The notes under the pieces are model-generated. The model did not search any database, was not told where the DNA came from, and saw only the letters and a list, made by a program, of their open reading frames with translations. 64,000 nt of DNA from Synechocystis sp. PCC 7509 (GTDB lineage Bacteria > Cyanobacteriota > Cyanobacteriia > Cyanobacteriales > Chroococcidiopsidaceae): positions 1,817,193 to 1,881,192 of the forward strand of contig NZ_ALVU02000001.1 of NCBI RefSeq assembly GCF_000332075.2, written 5' to 3'. A program made the translations under genes and the position numbers. This document shows positions 50,902 through 60,293 of this stretch, in pieces; position 1 is the first letter of the stretch, and every line of letters begins with the position of its first letter.

Positions 50902-51669
50902 CTATTTACAACTAACTACACCGTCCTTTGTTTGTCTTCCTTTAACATCAGGAGATAGTAAAGCTAATAACTCTTTAGCGTGGTTATCCCCCGTAGGAAA
51001 TTTGTAGTCTGTAGAGTTTACATATTGGTAAAAGTCGGAACTTTGATTAATTCCGTATTTAGTCCCTTGAGATACAAATAAAGCTTTGTTTTTTGGATCG
51101 ATTGCTGGTGGATTCGCTGGGTCTGGCAAAGGTTGACCTACTTCTTTGAAATAGTTAGTAATTCCTACTTTTGCATCATCTGGTGTCCAAATAAAAACTA
51201 GCTTCTGGGGCTTTTTGGTATTATTTACAAATCCGTGAACGTAGTATCTAGGCCCATAAAATAAGCTACGACGAGTAGTTTTAACCATATGTAGAAGTTC
51301 TTTGGGTGCATTGAGTCCTGGAACTACATTTAGATCGGGAAATGTATTGCTACCCATTTCTAAAGTCAATCCTCCCTTGGGGAAGTAAAACCACTCGTCG
51401 GTATAGTGGTGAATATGAGGTAGTGGCCCACCACCTGGGGGAACTGTAGCTTCCGCCATTACATATTTACCGCAAGTTGTTGCCCCAGTTTTTACAAAAG
51501 TAAATCTCTCTCCTGCTGGACCTAATATATGTAGAGGATTTTTATCAGCTATTACTTTGGGAAATTTAAACTTTGGCGTGGCAAAACTACCGTTTGCCAT
51601 CACTAATATTAATGTAAAAGCTAATACTAAAACAATAAAAAATCTGGATTTAGTTACAGCTATTTTCAT
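50902..51669 (-). CDS. Exported cupin-domain protein
   Basis: A 255-residue protein with a signal peptide (FFIVLVLAFTLILVMANGSF, cleaved near residue 30). It carries a cupin fold with the metal-site motif LPHIHHYTDEWFYFPKGGL (two His and a Glu) and the second motif RYYVHGFVNNTKKPQKLVFI. The cupin resembles quercetinase-like secreted proteins. Periplasmic oxygenase or binding function is possible; the substrate is unknown. It is the first gene of the minus-strand cluster. Confidence 0.78.
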   Translation of the reverse strand: MKIAVTKSRFFIVLVLAFTLILVMANGSFATPKFKFPKVIADKNPLHILGPAGERFTFVKTGATTCGKYVMAEATVPPGGGPLPHIHHYTDEWFYFPKGGLTLEMGSNTFPDLNVVPGLNAPKELLHMVKTTRRSLFYGPRYYVHGFVNNTKKPQKLVFIWTPDDAKVGITNYFKEVGQPLPDPANPPAIDPKNKALFVSQGTKYGINQSSDFYQYVNSTDYKFPTGDNHAKELLALLSPDVKGRQTKDGVVSCK

Positions 51670-52035
51670 AGTTAATCGTCTCCTTATAATGCTTAAAGTT
51701 TTAATATTTTTTTGAATGTATACAACTAAACTAATACCTATTTTTTAGCTTAAGTTTGTAAAGGTATGTTAAAGCTTTGAGTAGTTAATTAAAAGCTTTG
51801 GAAGTAACTTTCATAAATAGTATTAGAATATTTTGTAAAATCTACTACTGTATATTTACTGAGATTTGAAACAGAAAAAAATAAGTTGCCGTGAATTTAC
51901 TGGTTGTTATAAATAAAAGTAAATTTACGATGTTAGCTAACGATTATTTTGCAAGCGATCGCTCTAGGATCGTGAAGTAATAACTTAAAGGAGTTGTTAT
52001 TTTTGCAATCCATCGCCCAACAGTTGAGAATCCAA
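51670..52035. other. 366-bp AT-rich region between the cupin and DctP genes
   Basis: Divergent promoter region. It includes TTGAGTAGTT-like and TATAAT-like AT tracts near the cupin start. A strong ribosome site AAAGGAG (51987-51993) lies upstream of a TTG at 52003. That TTG could be an earlier start of the DctP-type gene. No separate gene seen. Confidence 0.4.
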
Positions 52036-53058
52036 ATGAACAAAGCGATATCACGCCGTAGGTTTATAGCGATCGCAACGGCAACAACTACAAGTAGTTT
52101 GGCGATCGCGAGCAAAGCGCAAGCATCGGCACAATTTCACTGCAAACAATTTCACAATCAGCCCAAAGACAGCCCCTTACACAAGTCTTTAGTAGCTATG
52201 TGGGCAGCAGTCAAAACCGAAACTGGAGGACGATTTCAGGTACAAACCTTCGCGCAAAATAACAATATTCCTGGTAGCGATCCCCAAGCTCTAAAAATGC
52301 TCGTTGCGGGGGAACTAGAATTTTTTACATTATGGGGTGCAATACTCGGCGCGGTAGTCCCGGTAGCTGAAATCCAGGCATTGCCGTTTATATTCAAGAA
52401 CCGTCAGCAAGTATTTAGCGTAATGGATGGTAAGTTGGGCGACTACTTACGCCAAGAAATGGCGCTTAAAGGGATTTATGGATTTCCCCAGGGGTGTTTT
52501 GAGAATGGCTATCGTCAAATCTCTACTAGCACCAAACCAATTAGTGACGCGGCGGATCTAGTAGGTTTGAAAATTCGTACACCTAGCTCTCAACTATTTA
52601 ACGACTTTTTTTGCTCATTAGGGGCTGAACCAAAAACAATTAATTTTGAGCAGTTATACGGAGCGTTAAAAGATCGAGTCGTAGACGGACAAGATAACCC
52701 CATAAATGTCATCGAAACAAACAAGTTTTACGAAGTACAGAAGTACATGAGTATTACAAATCATATGTGGTCTGGGTTTAATCTGCTGGCAAATCTCCAA
52801 TTTTGGCAAACTGTTCCTAGGGACATTCAAGAAATTATCCAGCGCAACGTTGTTAAGTATGTAGCCCGCCAGCGCGACGAAGTAAATTTGTTAAATCAAC
52901 AACTAACACGCAAACTAACTACACGCGGCATGATTTTTGCCCAGACAGATACAACAAGCTTTCGCAGTCAACTAGCACCATTTTACGCCCGTTGGCGGCA
53001 GCATTTTGGGTCAACGGCTTGGAGTTTACTGGAAACGCAAGTAGGCTTGATTGGCTGA
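52036..53058 (+). CDS. TRAP-type (DctP) solute-binding protein with Tat signal
   Basis: A periplasmic binding protein of the TRAP transport family, which carries organic acids such as dicarboxylates. The N-terminus MNKAISRRRFIAIATATTT is a twin-arginine signal. DctP blocks follow: TETGGRFQVQTF, LKMLVAGELEFFTLWGAIL and ADLVGLKIRTPSSQLFNDFF, then QLYGALKDRVVDGQDNPI. The membrane partners DctQ and DctM are absent. TTG 52003, which has the best ribosome site (AAAGGAG), would add 11 residues. Length about 340. Confidence 0.85.
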   Translation: MNKAISRRRFIAIATATTTSSLAIASKAQASAQFHCKQFHNQPKDSPLHKSLVAMWAAVKTETGGRFQVQTFAQNNNIPGSDPQALKMLVAGELEFFTLWGAILGAVVPVAEIQALPFIFKNRQQVFSVMDGKLGDYLRQEMALKGIYGFPQGCFENGYRQISTSTKPISDAADLVGLKIRTPSSQLFNDFFCSLGAEPKTINFEQLYGALKDRVVDGQDNPINVIETNKFYEVQKYMSITNHMWSGFNLLANLQFWQTVPRDIQEIIQRNVVKYVARQRDEVNLLNQQLTRKLTTRGMIFAQTDTTSFRSQLAPFYARWRQHFGSTAWSLLETQVGLIG

Positions 53059-53109
53059 TTTGAAAATCAATAATCAATTAATTACTTAATTAAAGGCGAT
53101 CGCCCAAAT

Positions 53110-54108
53110 ATGTTTAAACTTTGTCAAACTTTAATGGTTAGTGCGATCGCCTTCGTGTCGATTGCGGAGATAAACCTAGCAGATTTGAGATTTGGGCAAA
53201 ATCCCGCCATTAGCCAATTAAGTAGTTCAAACGCGATCGCCCAAAAGCTTGTCGAAAAAGCTAGTTTTAAAGCTCATCAGAGCGCAGTAATGCGGCTTAA
53301 CTACAGTCCCAACGGTCAGCAGCTAGTTACAGCATCTCAAGATGGTACTAGCAGGTTATGGTCGCTTTCTGGGCAGCAATTAGCGCAGTGTATTGGGCAT
53401 CAACGTCCAGTTTTTAGCGCTAATTTTAGTCCCAACGGTCAGCAAATTATTACGGCGGGCTACGATGGGACAGCAAGATTATGGAATCTTTCCGGGCAGC
53501 AAACAGCCAAGTTTGACAAACATTTAGCCGCCGTTGTCAGCGCTAGTTTTAGCCCAGACAGTAAGCTGATTGTCACAAGTTCCGATGATGGGACAGCAAG
53601 GTTATGGGATCTTTCGGGGCGACAACTAACTACAGTTGTTAGTCAAGGTGTAGTGAGAAACGTAGTTTTTAGTCCTAATGGCAAAACCATCGCTACAACC
53701 TCTGATGATGGCAGCGTCAGTATATGGAAGCTTTCGGGGCAATTGGTGCGGAAGTTTAACACCCGTCAAGGACGGCTCAACAGTATTAGTTTTAGTCCTG
53801 ATGGGAAAGTAATCGCAACGGCGGGTTTTGATGGGACGGCTAGGTTATGGGATCTTTTGGGGCAACAACTAATAGTATTTAAGCATGGCGGCGGCTGGGT
53901 TAATGGCGTAAGTTTTAGCTCGGACAGTAAGCTAATTGCCACAGTTGCCGATGATGGGATAGCTAGAGTTTGGCATCGCTCAGGAAAACTATTAGCCGTT
54001 TTTGATAGCCATCAAGGTAGACTTAGCAGCGTAAGTTTTAGCCCCATCACTGGGCAAATTACGATCGCTGGCATTGATGGTACAGTCAAGTTGTTAGACC
54101 TACTTTAA
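53110..54108 (+). CDS. Exported WD40-repeat protein
   Basis: A 332-residue protein. An N-terminal hydrophobic segment (about 4-20; CQTLMVSAIAFVSIA) suggests export. About seven WD40 blades follow, each with the GTARLWDLSG/GTSRLWSLSG pattern and a preceding VxxxxFSPNGQQIITAG strand. They would close into a single beta propeller, a protein-binding platform. It follows the DctP gene by 51 bp in the same direction, but no functional link is evident. Confidence 0.85.
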   Translation: MFKLCQTLMVSAIAFVSIAEINLADLRFGQNPAISQLSSSNAIAQKLVEKASFKAHQSAVMRLNYSPNGQQLVTASQDGTSRLWSLSGQQLAQCIGHQRPVFSANFSPNGQQIITAGYDGTARLWNLSGQQTAKFDKHLAAVVSASFSPDSKLIVTSSDDGTARLWDLSGRQLTTVVSQGVVRNVVFSPNGKTIATTSDDGSVSIWKLSGQLVRKFNTRQGRLNSISFSPDGKVIATAGFDGTARLWDLLGQQLIVFKHGGGWVNGVSFSSDSKLIATVADDGIARVWHRSGKLLAVFDSHQGRLSSVSFSPITGQITIAGIDGTVKLLDLL

Positions 54109-54126
54109 AAATCATAAGTGAACGTT

Positions 54127-54154
54127 GTAGGGGCGCAAGGCATTGCGCCCCTAC
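54127..54154. repeat. 28-bp perfect inverted repeat
   Basis: GTAGGGGCGCAA, a GGCA loop, then TTGCGCCCCTAC: a perfect 12-bp stem, 18 bp after the WD40 gene stop. This sequence type is a dispersed palindromic element common in cyanobacteria. It lacks a T-run, so it may not terminate transcription by itself. Confidence 0.85.
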
Positions 54155-54309
54155 GGCTAATGTTTATAAATCAAATGCGATCGCTATAGCTAGGGTTTAG
54201 GCAAGTAAACGCATCGGTTTTTACTTAAATAACTACAGCCTAGTAATTAATCCATTTCCAGCGCTAAATTGCTACTGTAGGGCTATCTTTACCTGCTTGG
54301 GACTACCGT

Positions 54310-54858
54310 ATGTTTTTAACTTTTGGGCGATCGCTAATATGTAGAGATGTCTTAAAAAAAGCTTTATTACGTTTGCTGGGTCTAATTCTAATTTTAAGTC
54401 TGGCTTGGTTATGGGTATTAATAGCGGCAAAACCAGCTTTAGCCCAAGATAATACAATTAATTACAACAATGCCAATTTACAAAACCGTGATTTTTCCCA
54501 CACTAATTTAATTGGTGGGGTATTTGTCGCCGCAGAAATGCGAGGGGCAAATTTTCAAGGTGCAGATTTAACCAATGCAATTATGACCAAAGGTGTTTTA
54601 CTGGGAGCAAATTTAGAAGGGGCGAACCTTTCGGGTGCATTAGTCGATCGCGTAACTTTGGATAATGCCAACTTAAAAAATGCTATTTTTACCGATGCAA
54701 CCTTAACTCGTTCTCGGTTTTTTGATGCTGATATTACGGGCGCAGACTTTAGTAATGCTTTAATTGACAGGTATCAAATAAATTTATTGTGCGATCGCGC
54801 GACTGGAACAAATCCCGTTACAGGGATAACTACAACAGAGAGTCTAGGTTGCAAATAA
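54310..54858 (+). CDS. Membrane/exported pentapeptide-repeat protein
   Basis: A 182-residue protein. A signal or anchor segment (about 18-42; LRLLGLILILSLAWLWVLIA, then KPALAQD) is followed by a run of A(D/N)Lxx repeats: NLQNRDFSHTNL, ANFQGADLTNA, ANLEGANLSGA and ANLKNAIFTDATL. These form a right-handed beta helix of about four coils. The tail has two Cys (LLCDRATG and LGCK) that could form a disulphide in the lumen or periplasm. Cyanobacteria have many such proteins; the role is unknown. Confidence 0.85.
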   Translation: MFLTFGRSLICRDVLKKALLRLLGLILILSLAWLWVLIAAKPALAQDNTINYNNANLQNRDFSHTNLIGGVFVAAEMRGANFQGADLTNAIMTKGVLLGANLEGANLSGALVDRVTLDNANLKNAIFTDATLTRSRFFDADITGADFSNALIDRYQINLLCDRATGTNPVTGITTTESLGCK

Positions 54859-54904
54859 GTTGCTAGAAGAAATTGTCTCCTCTAGCAACTATATAGACTG
54901 CTAA

Positions 54905-57226
54905 TTACTTTTTGAAGTTTACATTTTTTAGTTGCTTACTCGCAGGCGACGAACCCGAACGGCTGCGCTCTAGCAACTGTCTAGCATCCGCACCAGGGTT
55001 GTAATTCCCAAAACTAGCTGTACTGCGTTCGCTATCATCAAGAATTTGGGGAGTAAGCAATACGATTACTTCTTGGCGTTGATTTTCTCTATTAGTGCTT
55101 CTAAATAATGCACCTAATAACGGAATATCACCCAAAATCGGCACTTTAGAAACTGTCGTGCGATCGGTGTCTTGAATAATTCCTGACAAAATCAAAGTTT
55201 GGTTGTCGCGCAGACGAATTAATCCTGAATTAAGACTTCGCTCCGAGACTAAAAATATTTGTCCGTTTGGAGTTTGCGCTGGCGCTTGAGGAGCGCGGAC
55301 AACAGGCGCTACCGATAAAGAGATAAATCCATTATCATCAATCCGTTCGATGCGTACATTCAATGTCAGCCCCACATTTTCTTTATCAACGGTCAATGTC
55401 TCTCTAGAACCACCAGCATTGTCTGTAATAGTTCTGGTAATATTTCCTACTACTTCTTGAGTTAAGTTGACGTTGGCTGTTTGACCTTCTTGAACTATCA
55501 GTGTTGGATCGGTCAAAATTTTAGCATTTCCATTGACAACTTGAGTCCGTAATGTAGACAAAAACCGAGTAGGGTACTGAAATAGCTGTGGTGGACCAAA
55601 GGTAGTTGTCCCACCAGTTTGATTAGTTACACCAGGTGCTAAAGGGTTGGAATTTGTGCCAAAAGACGGGCGCGTGCCAGTAACATTATCATTGAAAGGA
55701 GCATCCGGACGAGAGTTTAAGAATGGACCAACAGTAATTCCAGTAGGAAAGGGAGCGGCGGTGATCGGTGGCGTTAGGACGCTAGAATCAAAAGTTCCTG
55801 TTGTAGGTGGGTTTGTTCCCCCAACATTGGCTCTAATTCTGCCACCATCACTAGAGAAAAAGCTATCGCCAATCCCGAAGGAAAAGCTATTACTGAAGTC
55901 TTCAGTAGCTAAAAGGTTCACGTCTACAATTTTGACGTTCATTGCTACTTGACGGCGACGGGAATCAAGTTGAATTAGTTGAGACGTAGCCACATCTATT
56001 TGCTTAGGCGAACCAATTAAAGTTACAGAATTAGTCCGCTCATCTCCTAGAGCCTGTAATCCGCGCAGTAGGGGGCTAGAGTCTTGAAATTCTATGCGTT
56101 GCAGTTCAATTCTTGTTTCTGTGCTGGTTTGGGTTTGAGTAGCGGGAGTTGCCGAACCACCCACAGGTACAGCATTAACACTGGTAATCGTTCTTTCCCT
56201 ACTCACGGCGCTTTCTGCACCCATCCCGACCAAAAAGTTTAATGCTACCCCTACAGTTACTTGATTGAGCCTAAAGCTGCGTACCACTAAGTCGCGGGCT
56301 TGGTTGGGTAATCTTGTGCCTACAAAAATCGTCTGTCCTTCGCGGTTTGCTTGCAATCCACTCAAACGCAAAACATAGTTAAAAACGTCTTGTACCGATT
56401 CATTTTCAATATCTAAAGAAATTCTTGGCCCTTCACTACCAGCAACGGCCGCCGCCGGGTCGGTAGCCTGGTTTGGTTGCCCCGCCGCACCATTACTAAA
56501 AGCAAGGTTAAGTCCGGCGGCGCGGGCTAGGAGAGCTAAAACTTCTCTAACTGGGGCTTCTCTCAATACCAACCTGGGAACGCGCTCTGTTGTACCCAAA
56601 TCGATTTGAGCGGCGGAAGAATCGGTATTGGAAATGGCAATATCACCGACTGGTGGAGCAATGGCTCTAGGGAGTACCGGGGAAGTTGCTCCTGATGTCG
56701 GTACTCCATCAATGGTCATATTGGGATTTGGAACCATTACCCCAGGAGTTTGGGCTGTAGTCGTCGGTGATGGGCTGGTTCTTGGAGTCGCGTTGCTAGT
56801 TGGTTGTGGAGTTAAACTTAGTGTAAATCCTTTATCGGTGCGATCGCTTATTTGACCGTTAGGGGCGCTGTTATTGCCCGTTACCACCACCCGTACACTG
56901 TTTGCGTCTAGCCGGTTAATTATTACTAAACCCACTCCTGGCGCGGGGTTTACTTGGCGAAAAGTATCTCCTTGAGGTAGCTGTAGTTGCGTGTTGATAA
57001 TATCTGCAACAAAACTATTGCCTCGCTTACTGGTAAAAACTTGCGGACGCTTGCCTGTAGAGGTTTCTAAGACTAAATTTAGACCACTACTTGTTTGATT
57101 TAGTTTGATATTTGTAACTTTTGCTAGTTGAGCAAACCCAGGATGGGCTGCCATAAACACGACTGTTGCTCCCGCAACTATTGCACTACTACTAATCCAA
57201 GGATTTTTCACGTCTTCACACTTCAC
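54905..57226 (-). CDS. pilQ: Type IV pilus secretin PilQ
   Basis: A 773-residue outer membrane channel for the type IV pilus. An N-terminal signal is followed by an AMIN domain (about 36-130) that binds peptidoglycan. The STN/N1 domains come next (VREVLALLARAAGLNLAFSN, GPRISLDIENESVQDVFNYV). The secretin core ends with VPILGDIPLLGALFRSTNRE and EVIVLLTPQILDD. It reads in the same direction as pilMNO but is separated from pilO by 414 bp containing a terminator-like hairpin. Natural competence and motility depend on it in other cyanobacteria. Confidence 0.95.
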   Translation of the reverse strand: MKCEDVKNPWISSSAIVAGATVVFMAAHPGFAQLAKVTNIKLNQTSSGLNLVLETSTGKRPQVFTSKRGNSFVADIINTQLQLPQGDTFRQVNPAPGVGLVIINRLDANSVRVVVTGNNSAPNGQISDRTDKGFTLSLTPQPTSNATPRTSPSPTTTAQTPGVMVPNPNMTIDGVPTSGATSPVLPRAIAPPVGDIAISNTDSSAAQIDLGTTERVPRLVLREAPVREVLALLARAAGLNLAFSNGAAGQPNQATDPAAAVAGSEGPRISLDIENESVQDVFNYVLRLSGLQANREGQTIFVGTRLPNQARDLVVRSFRLNQVTVGVALNFLVGMGAESAVSRERTITSVNAVPVGGSATPATQTQTSTETRIELQRIEFQDSSPLLRGLQALGDERTNSVTLIGSPKQIDVATSQLIQLDSRRRQVAMNVKIVDVNLLATEDFSNSFSFGIGDSFFSSDGGRIRANVGGTNPPTTGTFDSSVLTPPITAAPFPTGITVGPFLNSRPDAPFNDNVTGTRPSFGTNSNPLAPGVTNQTGGTTTFGPPQLFQYPTRFLSTLRTQVVNGNAKILTDPTLIVQEGQTANVNLTQEVVGNITRTITDNAGGSRETLTVDKENVGLTLNVRIERIDDNGFISLSVAPVVRAPQAPAQTPNGQIFLVSERSLNSGLIRLRDNQTLILSGIIQDTDRTTVSKVPILGDIPLLGALFRSTNRENQRQEVIVLLTPQILDDSERSTASFGNYNPGADARQLLERSRSGSSPASKQLKNVNFKK

Positions 57227-57570
57227 TAATTTATAAATATAGATATTTACTTGAAAATCAAATTAAGGATACTAAATTTAGTTATTTATTTAGATTTAAT
57301 TCCTTAAACTTATGCTTATTTTCTGACTTTACTGGTGAGCAGTCAAAAATTACTATACTACCTTTTTTCTAAAAGTTTTTTGTATTTTCTACCCATCAAA
57401 CTTATTCAAGAACCTATCTCTATCTCTAGGGAATATACAAGCGAGAATTTACGGATAACTTTACTTAATGTTCATTTAAAAAGTTATTTTTAGTAAGTAA
57501 TTACACGCAAATATAGGTTCTAATAACTATGTAACTGTACAAAAGCTGTTACTAGATAAAGAAATATAAA

Positions 57571-57609
57571 ACAGAACTATTGGCAAGATTGAGAGCCAAA
57601 TAGTTCTGT
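57571..57609 (-). terminator. Terminator-like hairpin between pilO and pilQ
   Basis: On the minus strand ACAGAACTATTTGGC pairs with GCCAATAGTTCTGT (14-15 nt arms, one bulge, 10-nt loop). TTTATATTT follows directly. It lies 32 bases past the pilO stop and would end or attenuate pilMNO transcription before pilQ. The rest of the 414-bp gap is AT-rich and probably contains a pilQ promoter. Confidence 0.7.
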
Positions 57610-57640
57610 ATTGAAATGATCGCGCGATCGCGAACATATA

Positions 57641-58399
57641 TTATTTAGGAGCAGCCGCAGCCGCCGCAGCCGCCGCAGCCGCCGCAGCTTCTTCGGGGGT
57701 GGCTGGGATTAGTGCTTGCAGTTTGAACGCTGTGTTGATGGAGGCTGGAGGCAATCGTCCAGTAGTCGGATCGACGGGTTCTTGCAGCAAAGTTGAGGTG
57801 TAGTCATTAACAATCAATAACGGTTGCAGGCGCTCCATGTTACGTAATATTGACTGTGTTTGCTCGTAATTTCCAGCAAAAGCAACAGTAATTATCCGGC
57901 GTTTTAACTTGCCGTTTACTTCTGAACCATAAGAGCTATCGGTGATTATTTCTGCGGCTTGATTTGCTGGTTCAAATTTTTGCAGCTTTGAAATTACCCC
58001 ACCACTACTTGCGTTACCCGACTCTACTAAACGATTAATGTCTAGCAGTAAAGTATCCAAGGTCTTTTCGTTAGCAAATAGGGATAAAATTTCTGTTTGC
58101 TGTTGTTTGGCTTTAACTAAATCAGTTTTTAGGTTTTCGCCTTGCTTTATATTGGCTTGTCTTTGGGCAATCTGCGACTGCTTTAGATCGCGCTCTGCGG
58201 TTAATTCTCCGTACTTTTGCCCTACTGGTACAACGAAGCTATTGGCAAGGTAAGCAGCTAAACCGATTAAAAATCCTGCAATCAAAATGCCGCTAAGTTG
58301 TGGCGTTAGTTTGATGCCAAACAAAGTTGGAGAATTAGCTGCCGAGCCTTGTAATTCTTGCCCTTCGCCGACCGTAATAAAATCATCGCTAAACGTCAT
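57641..58399 (-). CDS. pilO: Type IV pilus inner membrane protein PilO
   Basis: A 252-residue alignment-complex protein that pairs with PilN. One transmembrane helix (LSGILIAGFLIGLAAYLANS, about residues 34-53) is followed by a coiled coil (about 65-105) and a ferredoxin-like domain. The last 14 residues are almost all alanine, coded by GCC/GCA repeats, which is an oddity of this copy. The start overlaps the pilN stop by 4 bases. Confidence 0.88.
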   Translation of the reverse strand: MTFSDDFITVGEGQELQGSAANSPTLFGIKLTPQLSGILIAGFLIGLAAYLANSFVVPVGQKYGELTAERDLKQSQIAQRQANIKQGENLKTDLVKAKQQQTEILSLFANEKTLDTLLLDINRLVESGNASSGGVISKLQKFEPANQAAEIITDSSYGSEVNGKLKRRIITVAFAGNYEQTQSILRNMERLQPLLIVNDYTSTLLQEPVDPTTGRLPPASINTAFKLQALIPATPEEAAAAAAAAAAAAAPK

Positions 58400-59061
58400 T
58401 GTTGGATGAGTCCTCTTTGTTGCAGTGTACGAATTCGCGTTACTAAACCTAATGTGCCTTTGCGTTCTAGCTCTCTTAATAGCTGAGTAGCACCAGCCTC
58501 GCTGAAAGTTGATTGGATTGTGTAGTTTACTACCTGCGGAAGTTTAGCTCTCCCAGCACTGGATTGGACGGGATTTTCTACCAACGTAGCGGTAATTATT
58601 TTTGTTTCCGCACTTTGGAGGAAAGAAGATTGCTTGAGAGTGAGAATCAAGGCGATTTGTTTAATAGTTTGAATTTGAACAGCATTAGCGGGAATGCGAT
58701 CGCGAATATCCTGCAAAATCGCTGACCAAGGTCTAATTTGGTTAAATACTGTCGCTAAGGCTCTATTTTGACCCTTAATCTGCTCTAAGTCGATTTTAAT
58801 CCGTTGAATTTCCTGCTCTTGAATACCTAAAGTCGACAAGGTTTGGTCTAACTGAACGACTTCCGATGCGATTCGAGAGTTTTGGGCTGACAAAATTAAT
58901 AGCCCCACTCCTACCAACGCACAAGACGCTAAACCTACACCCAACCCTATATAAATCGGGGTCATGTCCCCAGAAAGAGTGGGAACGTTAAAGCTTCTAA
59001 CAACCGTATCTGCCTTTACTGGCTTGCGACTTTTAACAAAATTTACATCAAGACTATACAT
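58396..59061 (-). CDS. pilN: Type IV pilus assembly protein PilN
   Basis: A 221-residue protein with a short cytoplasmic N-terminus MYSLDVNFVKSRKPVKAD, whose motif binds PilM. One transmembrane segment (PIYIGLGVGLASCALVGVGL) and a periplasmic coiled coil and domain follow. It overlaps pilM by 8 bases and pilO by 4, so the three genes are one translational unit. Confidence 0.88.
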   Translation of the reverse strand: MYSLDVNFVKSRKPVKADTVVRSFNVPTLSGDMTPIYIGLGVGLASCALVGVGLLILSAQNSRIASEVVQLDQTLSTLGIQEQEIQRIKIDLEQIKGQNRALATVFNQIRPWSAILQDIRDRIPANAVQIQTIKQIALILTLKQSSFLQSAETKIITATLVENPVQSSAGRAKLPQVVNYTIQSTFSEAGATQLLRELERKGTLGLVTRIRTLQQRGLIQQ

Positions 59062-60172
59062 CGCCCCACGCCTCTCTAAGTCCTAATCCGAGTACAATTC
59101 CAAGTCCTGGTCTTTGAGCTTTGGTAAATTGCTCTTCGTCTACTTCTAACGACAAAGCCGATACCGGATCTATCTGCACTGTTGGTAAGTTTAACTTTTG
59201 GCGAAAAAATTCCTCTAGGTTATTAATTCCGCCTCCAGGTCCTGCTAATAAAATTTGCTGAATTTCCAAGTTGCTATTTTGATTCAAGTAGAAATCGAGC
59301 GAGCGGCGTAATTCGTCGGTTAGTTCTCCTAAAACTCTTAGCAATGATGCCATTCCTGGATTGGTCGATGTAATTGAGTCTTCAACCTCATCGCCCTCGG
59401 TATAAGGAATGGAAATGGTTTGTAACATCCGCGTATCTCTAGTTGCGGGTAATTTTGTTGCTCGTAATAGTGCCGCTTGTAACTGGTAAGTTCCTATTGG
59501 TACAGTGCGCGAAAATTGCGGCACTCCGTCAACAATAATGGCAATTTCTGTATTGTCAAACTCAATATCTACTAAAACTGCCGCTTCTTGGGGAGCAAAT
59601 TGTCGTAGTTGTTCGCGGATAGTCCGAATCAAGGAAAAACTATTGATTTCTAAAACGTCTACTTCTAACCCTGCTTGAGCAAAGGTTTCCATATAGGCAT
59701 CGGTAATCTCTTTGCGCGTGGCGACTAATAATACTTGGACTTTCTCGATGCCGTCTTCATCGACAAAATACCCTAGCTTTTGATAATCAACGTCGGCTTC
59801 TTCCCTAGGGTATGGTAAGTATAGACCAGCTTCGTGATTTAGTACCATTTCCCTCAGTTCGCGATCGTCAAGTTCGGCAGGTAAAGGAATTAGTCTGACT
59901 AAAGACTCTCTCCCTGGTACTGCTGTGGCGACGCGCTGGGCTTTGATTTTGCTTTGGGCTAAAGCTGAGGTAATTAGTTCTGCCAAGGCGGCAGAGTCAA
60001 CAATTTGACCATCTTGAAAAATTCCTTCAGGAACTGGAAAAGATGATAATGCCGATAACTTGAACCCCTGACGTTGCTTGCTTAGTTGAGCTACATTAAT
60101 TCTCTCAGGAGCAAGTTCAATGCCAACGCCTACTTTGCGTTTTGCCAATAAATTTTTAAAACGATTAACCAC
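59054..60172 (-). CDS. pilM: Type IV pilus assembly protein PilM
   Basis: A 372-residue actin/FtsA-like cytoplasmic ATP-binding protein. The start VGIELAPERINVAQLSKQRQ holds the first phosphate-binding strand. Later blocks are ATAVPGRESLVRLIPLPAEL, AAVLVDIEFDNTEIAIIVDG and ILLAGPGGGINNLEEFF. It heads the pilMNO unit. The 121-bp gap upstream separates it from the divergent sugar-binding protein gene. Confidence 0.92.
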   Translation of the reverse strand: MVNRFKNLLAKRKVGVGIELAPERINVAQLSKQRQGFKLSALSSFPVPEGIFQDGQIVDSAALAELITSALAQSKIKAQRVATAVPGRESLVRLIPLPAELDDRELREMVLNHEAGLYLPYPREEADVDYQKLGYFVDEDGIEKVQVLLVATRKEITDAYMETFAQAGLEVDVLEINSFSLIRTIREQLRQFAPQEAAVLVDIEFDNTEIAIIVDGVPQFSRTVPIGTYQLQAALLRATKLPATRDTRMLQTISIPYTEGDEVEDSITSTNPGMASLLRVLGELTDELRRSLDFYLNQNSNLEIQQILLAGPGGGINNLEEFFRQKLNLPTVQIDPVSALSLEVDEEQFTKAQRPGLGIVLGLGLREAWGDV

Positions 60173-60293
60173 AGTTTTGTCAATTGCCTAAAGGTTGATA
60201 ACTAAACTAGATGAGATATTTATATTAGTGCCTGTTACGAAAATGTAGCCTAAAAATGTCAAACTGCCTTAATCAATCCATAAGTTATAACAA

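Noticed and set aside
57648-57690. GCC/GCA repeats read as a possible sequencing error in pilO
   Set aside because: They stay in frame and give a plausible alanine-rich tail ending in a stop; such tails are seen in other proteins.
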